Assembly: GCF_004337985.1 (NCBI RefSeq) | Contig: NC_043742.1 | Coordinates: 7,502,641 to 7,566,640, forward strand | Direction of reading: 5' to 3' | Source: Pyricularia pennisetigena | Lineage: Eukaryota; Ascomycota; Sordariomycetes; Magnaporthales; Pyriculariaceae | Length of the DNA: 64,000 nt | Shown: positions 57,844-64,000 of the stretch, piece by piece | Layout: each line of letters starts with the position of its first letter | Numbering within the stretch: position 1 is the stretch's first letter | Made by a program: the position numbers and the translations under genes | Notes under the pieces: generated by a model | Told to the model about the DNA's origin: nothing | Databases searched by the model: none | What the model saw: only the letters and a program-made list of their open reading frames with translations

Positions 57844-59591
57844 TTTTTTTTCGTAATTTAAAGGTGTTTTCCTGCCCATTATTTTCCTTTTTAACGCCTT
57901 TTTTAACGTTTTTTTACCCGTTTTCTGCCTTTAAACCTATAATTAGCGGCTTTAACCGTCATAAAGCCTAATATCGAATTTTCGGATATAAAATCCGTCA
58001 TAAAGTATTGCAAATTTAACTTTTCCGAACTTTGGCTTATTGCCTGCAAAACCCGTTGGGTATTGCGTTGGCGTTCGGTCCAAATAGGGAATATCCCCTC
58101 CAGGGCCCGTAGGTATTAATTTCGTACGTTTACGGGGTAAATTTGCACATTAATATTCGCTAATTTCATGACTAGTAAATTAAAACGGTTATTATATTTA
58201 GGTGTTATTCCTTTAAATTTCGAAAAATCTAAGGCGTGGAATTCCCGATATAGTAAATTTCGATTAATTTCGGGTGCAACGGAGTAGCTATTTTCCAGGG
58301 TTTTATAAACCGTTACCGGGTTAAAATACCATGCAATGGATTTTAAAAATTTTTTGGTTAAATTGTTTTTTATAAGTAATAATAGGATTAAGTGCTCGTA
58401 TTCCGGGAAGGTATAGCCAATTTTAAAGTTGGAAATAAATTCCGCTGCTTTTATAGCCCTAAATTGTACTATTAACGCCTGTTTCCACAACTCGTAATTG
58501 CTAACCCTTATTAATTTACAATTTTCGGGAAAAAAAATACCCGTTTCGATAGTTTTTTACTTATCCCGTCACCTAAAATTAGGTTATTAGGTGGATTAAA
58601 GGGTGCGGTAACGGGTTTGCTTTCCGAATTATTATTAAAATTAATGGAATTTCCGCTTTTTGAGGTTAATAGGGCAGTTAATTGTTAAATTATCCTTTAA
58701 AATTAATCCATTTGCGTAATTAACGCTCTGAATTGCAGGTTTTAGGCCTGTAATTTTGGGGTTAAAACTTCGTTTGGGCTGGGTTTAAACCCCTTATTTA
58801 TTGGAATTGGGCCTGAAAGGCCCGACATAGGGCTATTTCCCATTATAAAGTAATTTAAATTATAATTGCAATTCGCTAATTTATAATTATAATTAACTCA
58901 TTTAATTGTTTAAAAATAAATACCTTATTTTAACTTAGGATTTGCTATACCGTTTGCCTTTTAACGGGTATAAGCCTGTAATTGCCATTTACAGGGTTTA
59001 TTGCTATTTTCAATGGTTAAAATCCACTAAAATACAGGGTTGGAATCCCTAGAATCCCCAATTAATGGATGCACTAGTATTTGTACCAATCCAAATGCAC
59101 GTAACGATTTTAATTCGTTAAATGGGTGCAGGGTAAATTGCAGGGTATCGTGCAGGGTAAACCGTAGGGTATTGTACAGGGTAAATTAACCATTAACGTA
59201 ATTTCGCTAATGGGTTTATGGGCTATTAGCTAACGAATACAGGGGTTTTTGGCCTTAATTCGCTAACGTAAACCTTTTTAAAAATTTGAACCAATTACAA
59301 TAACGTGCACGATCCACAAAAACCACACCAAAAATTTTGGATTTGCAATGCAAACGATCGCTGCAATACCTGAAAAAGCCTAAATCGAACGCTAATTTTT
59401 AACGATCCCCACTGTAAATACAGGGGGGTTAAATGCTAGATTAACGCCTAAAACCAACAATTTGGCATAAAAACAGCAATATCTTCGTCAATATACGTGC
59501 TGTAAAAATGCGACAACAACTAAAATAAAACCTAAATTTCAGGTTTTCCAGCGATGCAAAATGCATTTTAATGCACAAGCTAAAACCTCTC

Positions 59592-60161
59592 CGGCCTTAT
59601 AACCAGTTAACAATATGGGTTGCTAACAGGGGGTTAATTATTAGCTTAAATGCGGCGTGGTGCTAATTGCGTTATAAAAACCCATAATTATAAGGTTTAA
59701 ATACATTATATTATTTACTAATTTCTGGATTAATAAATTTAATTCATTGGTGGGGGAAATTTTGCTTTATTTCCCTTACATATTTTCCGACATCGAAATG
59801 GGGGTCCGTACCCCGCAAAGGGTTCCGGTACCGCACACTATTTTCTGAAAAATTATTTTGTATACGTTGTTAAAAAAACACCCTCATTTCCATATAAACC
59901 ATTTCTGGGTTCGCACTAATTTGCTAATTTGGTGAAAATTTCAAGCCGTTACAGGGTAGCTAGCTCGTAAATGCAGGGTGGGTATTAAACCCGGTGAAGG
60001 GTGAAACCCCATTCGCTAATTTTAAATCGCAATTCCTGCAACACACAAAATATAACAGAAAATCTAACAACCTCAACAGCCCCACTTCGGCACTATCTAT
60101 TATGGCTTATATACAAATAAAAGTAGACCCATTACATGCTAAATAACGCATATAATTAACA
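59592..60161 (-). repeat. 5' LTR and candidate primer site of element B
   Basis: The LTR is 59606-60161. On the minus strand it is followed by ggttataaggccgg (59604-59591), close to the ggttatg-ggccc type primer site complementary to the initiator tRNA-Met anticodon region. Confidence 0.7.
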
Positions 60162-61159
60162 GTTTTTTTAATGGGTGGATGTATAGCGTATTATATGATA
60201 TATACCCTATGCGAACTGTAAAATTAATGGGTTTGCGTTATTTGTATTAAAATTTATATGTAAAAGTTTTTTTCGCTTTTGCGATTTTCCCTATATAAAT
60301 TTTAACGGATTATAATCGTTATTGGTGAAATGCGAAATGGGTATCGATGGTGTTTATAAATGGACGTATAATATATTAAATAAAATTTACTTTATACGGA
60401 TTATAAAATAAATAATTTTGCGATATTTGGATTAAAATTTGTACGTAAAAATTTCTTTCGCTTTTGCGATTTTTTATATATAAATTTTAACGGATTATAA
60501 TCGTTATTATTAAAATGCAAAATGGGTATCCATAATATTTTTAAACTAATAATGGGGATACCGCCATAAACGGATAAAAGGCGGGTTATATCCAATTTTT
60601 AATTAACGTACCGGGTGCAAAAAATTTTGGATTTATAAAAAAAGCTTACCGATTCCTATTTTTAACGATGTTTTTTTTCGATATTTTGCGTGGTTGTGGA
60701 ATAATAAGGGAATATCGGTCGCAAAAAAGCCAAAAATACCGCCATAAACGGCGAAAATCGACAAATTGTCCTCAAACCTAAACCAAAGCGTTTTTTGGAT
60801 GGACCCACAAATACATTAGTCTCAGGGCTCATCCCTGAAGCCCAAAGCTCCGCAATTAATCCACTCCGTTCGCTTCGCTCCACTTCGTGGCTCAATTGCG
60901 GTTTTGCAATGTACCTGTGGGTCCATCCAAAGAACGTTTAGAACGAGCGCGATCTTTTCGGCCAATGTAATTGGTCGAAAAGCCATGTGGCTGAAAGGTA
61001 CATGGAGCGCTCGGTCCCCACTGCGAAGCAGGGGGGTCTAGTCTGAGCACTGAGACTACAAATACATTGCAAAACCGCAATTGAGCCACGAAGTGGAGCG
61101 AAGCGAACGAAGTGGATCAATTGTGGAGCTTTGGGCTTCAGGGATGAGCCCTGAGACTA
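60162..61159. mobile_element. left-truncated relic of the same Mutator-like family
   Basis: The stretch 60665-60816 plus 61059-61159 aligns with the right part of the 1,839-bp element (57640-57834), including the right terminal repeat TGAGCCCTGAGACTA ending at 61159. No left terminal repeat is present; the left side stops at or before element B's LTR. Two diverged direct repeats of about 185 bp lie at 60240-60540. A MITE is inserted at 60817-61058. Confidence 0.6.
60808..61067. mobile_element. 242-bp MITE of the Mutator-like family, with 9-bp duplication
   Basis: The MITE is 60817-61058, flanked by the perfect 9-bp duplication caaatacat (60808-60816 and 61059-61067). Reverse-complemented, its first about 140 bp match the left end of the 1,839-bp element and its last about 110 bp match the right end, so it is an internal-deletion derivative. 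It is GC-richer than its surroundings and shows little RIP. Confidence 0.85.
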
Positions 61160-61730
61160 ACTGCATCTTTTAATTACACAAAAAAATTAAATAATGAGAC
61201 GATTTATTCCCGTATATGTAAAAATTTAATAACGTAATATTAACAAACGCCGGTCGCACATTATTAAAATATTTGGGAAATTTCGGTGGTTTTTTTTCTT
61301 TACAAGGTATGCGAGTCGACATAATTACAAAACGCCAACAAGTGCGAACGGTAAACGCCTAAAGGGACAGGGACGCGCTTTTGCGCGGTTTCGTTATAAA
61401 ATGTCGCAGATATTATAATCTTTTCATATAGACCCCTCCTAATACTTTTTCCACGCTTTTTCCATACTTTTTCCATGCTTTTTCCATGCTTGAACACATT
61501 TACTGTAGGTATTTGGAGCTCGCCGCGAACAATTACTTTGGTAAAAGCCCACGCACATACGTACGGTAGCTCCGTAGTATTAATAAAAATTAAATTGGCA
61601 CTTTAAAACCGGGGCGGTAATTACGGCTGCTACCATTAGTCCAGCGAAACATTTATTAAGCCGTTAAGGCTATTAAGTACATATGTTTCAAAAATCGAAT
61701 TAAAAAAAACCAATAGTATAAATCCTTTTA
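61160..61730. other. AT-rich, no gene supported
   Basis: Contains a short repeat of ctttttccat units at about 61443-61490. Nothing else was recognised. Confidence 0.4.
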
Positions 61731-64000
61731 TTAAACGGAATCAAATTTTAAAATAAAATCGATAAAAATATCCGGGATATTCAATGCTTTTATTTCCCTT
61801 TTGGTGGCCGTTAAACTTTCATTTTTACCAGTTTCGATAAACAATACACCGTTACCCCCACCGTAATCCTCCGATAAATCACGTATCCAATTATATCGGC
61901 AAAAAATACATATTTCGCGACCCAATTTTAGATACGTGGGATAAGAAAATTTTGTTTTAAACAGTTCCCGATATTTTTTATTTAAATGCGCGGAAAAAAT
62001 GCGTCCAGGAAACGTTATTAATCCGCAAAAAAGGTATAAAACCTTTTTACCTTTATACTTTTTTGATCGGTTTTTATCAGCTTTTTTTACATTTCGAAAT
62101 TTTGATAGGTTTGGTTCGAAATGCTTAATTTCCCCTTTTTCCAATTGCAAATTATTATTATTTTTTTTCCGTTTGCGACGAAAGCTAATCCGGTTTACAT
62201 TTGGTATAACCGTGGCGTTATGTTTTCCATAAATTTTTACGACGTGGTTGTTCCATTGATAAGTATTATTTATCGTGCAATCCGGTTTTTCGTTAATAAT
62301 ATTGCAAATAGGATAATTAAAAGGTTTATTAGATTTTCTTTTTGCGTGGTGGATTTTTGTGTTATACCGTATAAGAGCTTTTTTCGAATTATATATACGC
62401 CTATATAAACAATATATATGTTTTAAATTATCCAGCCGGTCACGTATAATTAACGTCGTCGTCGTGGCGGTTTTTTTCGACGGCGGTTATTGTAAAATAT
62501 TGTATTTGCTATAAAACGTAATAACATGGCGTTCCCAGTTTGCAGCACCGTTAATAACGCACTAATTTTTGCAATTGGGGCAGTTAAAAGGCCGCGGGAA
62601 TTAAATTTAATAAATGTTAATATTATACCGCGTTAGGTTTTTCCGCTTTGTAAACGTAATTTTGTATAAAAAGCAGGTCGATCCCGGTACCTGTATGGGT
62701 TATTGCAAACCGATATCTTCGCCTAATAATGTTTTAATATCGCAAATTTTGCATTTAAAAAAGGCAATTAAAAAATTGCTAAAAACGTTGGACCCAATAT
62801 TATTTTTGTTTAAGATCTAACCAATTTATATGGTTGGTATAATTAAATTTTGGTGCCGGGTTTTCCGAGGGTTGGTATATTCGGTTTAAAAATCGTTTAA
62901 TTTTTTATTTTTTGCATTACGTCGATCGATTTTTTTCCAGAATTTATTTTTCCTTTTTTCCACTCCGCGGGCGTACAGGATGTCGATCGATTTGTTTATT
63001 TGCGATTAACTACGGTTAACCTGCTTTTGAACCTTTAAAAAACAATTATCTTTAAAATTGGCATATTGGTCACGGTAGGCGCGGATGCGAAAATTCCTTT
63101 TAAAAAAGTCGAAATCTTCCTGGGTAGGGTATATTGGGGCATTTTCGTTTTATATAAAAGATGTATTACGTATAAATTCCGACAGTTTTTCAGTTATATT
63201 ACCCCCAATATAATTAGGAAACGCAATCGTTAACAAATTATAACCCAAATCCCTAAATTGGTAGTTTTTGTTAAATATAAAAGTGGAATATAAAAATATA
63301 TAATTTCGTTGGGTAGGTTTAAAAACTTTTAAAATTTTAATTAACATGGTAATAAGGACGGGAGTAACCGCATTTATTATCGAAACGGCCGTTTGCGTTT
63401 ATTCGCATGAAATACGGGCGTATTGGGTTACTATAACCAGCCATATTAACCAAACGCTTCCAAAACCTTAGCAAAATGGTATAATTTATTTGGATAATTT
63501 CCCGATCGAACATTTTTTCCTTCCAAAAAAATTTAACGTATTTCACCTTTTTAGGCCCTTTTAAATTTTTTAAAAACGTTATTAAATTATCAGCGGCGAA
63601 AGCATTATTTGCGATAACCTGCGATAGGAGGAAGGTTAAAAGGTAGATAAATGGGTCGTTTGCAAAATATAATGGGATTTTAACTTTATCGTTAAAAATA
63701 TTAGCGCGTATTAACGGTAAGTCCCTTGGAGCAAAAAATAATCAAAAAACATACCTTAAAATTATTATTCATTTTTTATTTTAAAAAGTGCGAACCTTTT
63801 TTTAAATCCGTTTATTTTGTTGGATAATAATATTGCAGCGAGGAATTATCTTTTTCCTAATAAATTGTGGATTTCGGACCAAATTTATTTTGATTTATTT
63901 ATATTTTAATTTAACGGTGATACCGGGTTGGAACCCGCCCAAAAAACATTAACAGGATTATTTTATGGAGGTTAATTCGATTTTAGCGTCTATAAAAAAT
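61731..64000 (-). pseudogene. DUF3435 (tyrosine-recombinase-like) gene with C2H2-type tail, RIP-damaged, 5' end outside window
   Basis: Read on the minus strand from the right edge. A stop-free part at about 63720-63337 has DUF3435 wording: YFANDPFIYLLTFLLSQVIA, then LKGPKKVKYVKFFWKEKMFD and RFWKRLVNMAGYSNPIRPYF followed by MRINANGRFD, the region of the R-H-R-Y recombinase core. The frame 63347-63150 continues (LLTIAFPNYIGGNITEKLSE). Farther on come C2H2-type remnants (near 62550-62400 and 62290-62220, the latter like WxNHVxKxHGKxN). The frame 62150-61731 (FGGGNGVLFIETGKNE part) closes it. Many TAA/TAG stops. The family includes Starship captains, but most members are degenerate. Confidence 0.65.

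Larger units (their letters stand above)
50674..60161 (-). mobile_element. Copia-like LTR retrotransposon B, minus strand, RIP-inactivated
   Basis: Two LTRs of about 557 bp (50674-51231 and 59606-60161) bound it; ends are TGTTAA/TTAACA. On the minus strand a primer-site candidate follows the 5' LTR, and an A8G5 polypurine tract (51244-51232) precedes the 3' LTR. Decayed frames, in minus-strand order: gag (58843-58116; MWKQALIVQFRAIKAAEFIS), protease (about 55690-55440; THHIFANKQFFTDYTPGF), integrase (about 54850-53840), reverse transcriptase (about 53480-52600; LKKALYGLKQGPKKWQNKFK) and RNase H (about 52500-52000). It is a different family from A. The flanking 5-mers (aaaga and gtttt) differ, so no target duplication exists. 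A Mutator-like element is inserted within it. Confidence 0.85.

Noticed and set aside
60892..61120. Two overlapping minus-strand frames (about 60-65 codons) over the MITE
   Set aside because: They are translations of the MITE terminal region; the same words appear in the 1.8-kb element at 55996-56110, so they are repeat sequence and not genes.

Overview
The window is nuclear DNA of a filamentous ascomycete (Pezizomycotina, most likely a Sordariomycete). The evidence is short GT-AG introns of roughly 55-80 nt, secreted and secondary-metabolism-type proteins, Copia, Tc1/pogo-type and Mutator-like transposons, and strong repeat-induced point mutation (RIP). The RIP pattern is many TpA, few CpA/TpG, and CpG largely kept. 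The overall feel is Magnaporthales-like, but the species cannot be fixed from the sequence. The window has two compartments with a sharp border near position 29,160.

Left compartment (1-29,157, balanced base composition). Seven genes are supported: a secreted choice-of-anchor-B (LVIVD) protein with seven exons; an extracellular beta-propeller phytase with an EGF-like segment (minus strand, two exons); an intronless class II-type haem peroxidase; a small secreted cysteine-containing protein (minus); a multi-pass membrane protein; a short-chain dehydrogenase; and a three-exon cytochrome P450 (minus). There is also one weak two-exon model at about 3.2-4.0 kb. Between and after them lie gene relics: a coding-like stretch at 4.6-5.1 kb, decayed ankyrin-type repeats at about 21 kb and 26.5 kb, and a diverged 5S rRNA copy at 27.6 kb. 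Long intergenic stretches carry poly-T/poly-A tracts of 18-33 nt. The membrane protein, dehydrogenase and P450 lie within about 8 kb and could be a small metabolic group; this is inference only.

Right compartment (29,158-64,000, AT-rich). This is a nested transposon graveyard. Copia element A1 (29,163-38,583) has 166-bp LTRs and a perfect 5-bp target duplication. It is interrupted by two solo LTRs of a different family (C) in opposite orientation, each with its own 5-bp duplication and a tRNA-like Pol III unit. Copia A2 (44,723-50,673) is a second copy, cut off where the minus-strand Copia-like element B begins (50,674-60,161; LTRs of about 557 bp). B carries a 1,839-bp Mutator-like non-autonomous element with a 9-bp duplication. 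Just right of B, a second relic of that Mutator-like family contains a 242-bp MITE that is its internal-deletion derivative. At the right edge a RIP-damaged DUF3435 gene (the tyrosine-recombinase family that includes Starship captains) runs off the window.

Island between A1 and A2 (38,589-44,722). This is less RIP-damaged. It holds a Tc1/pogo-type transposase pseudogene, an intact 63-codon gene for a small secreted cysteine-rich protein (effector-like), and a decayed ankyrin/NLR-type repeat gene. This matches the 'two-speed genome' layout of plant-associated fungi, in which effector-like genes and NLR-type genes sit among RIP-inactivated repeats.
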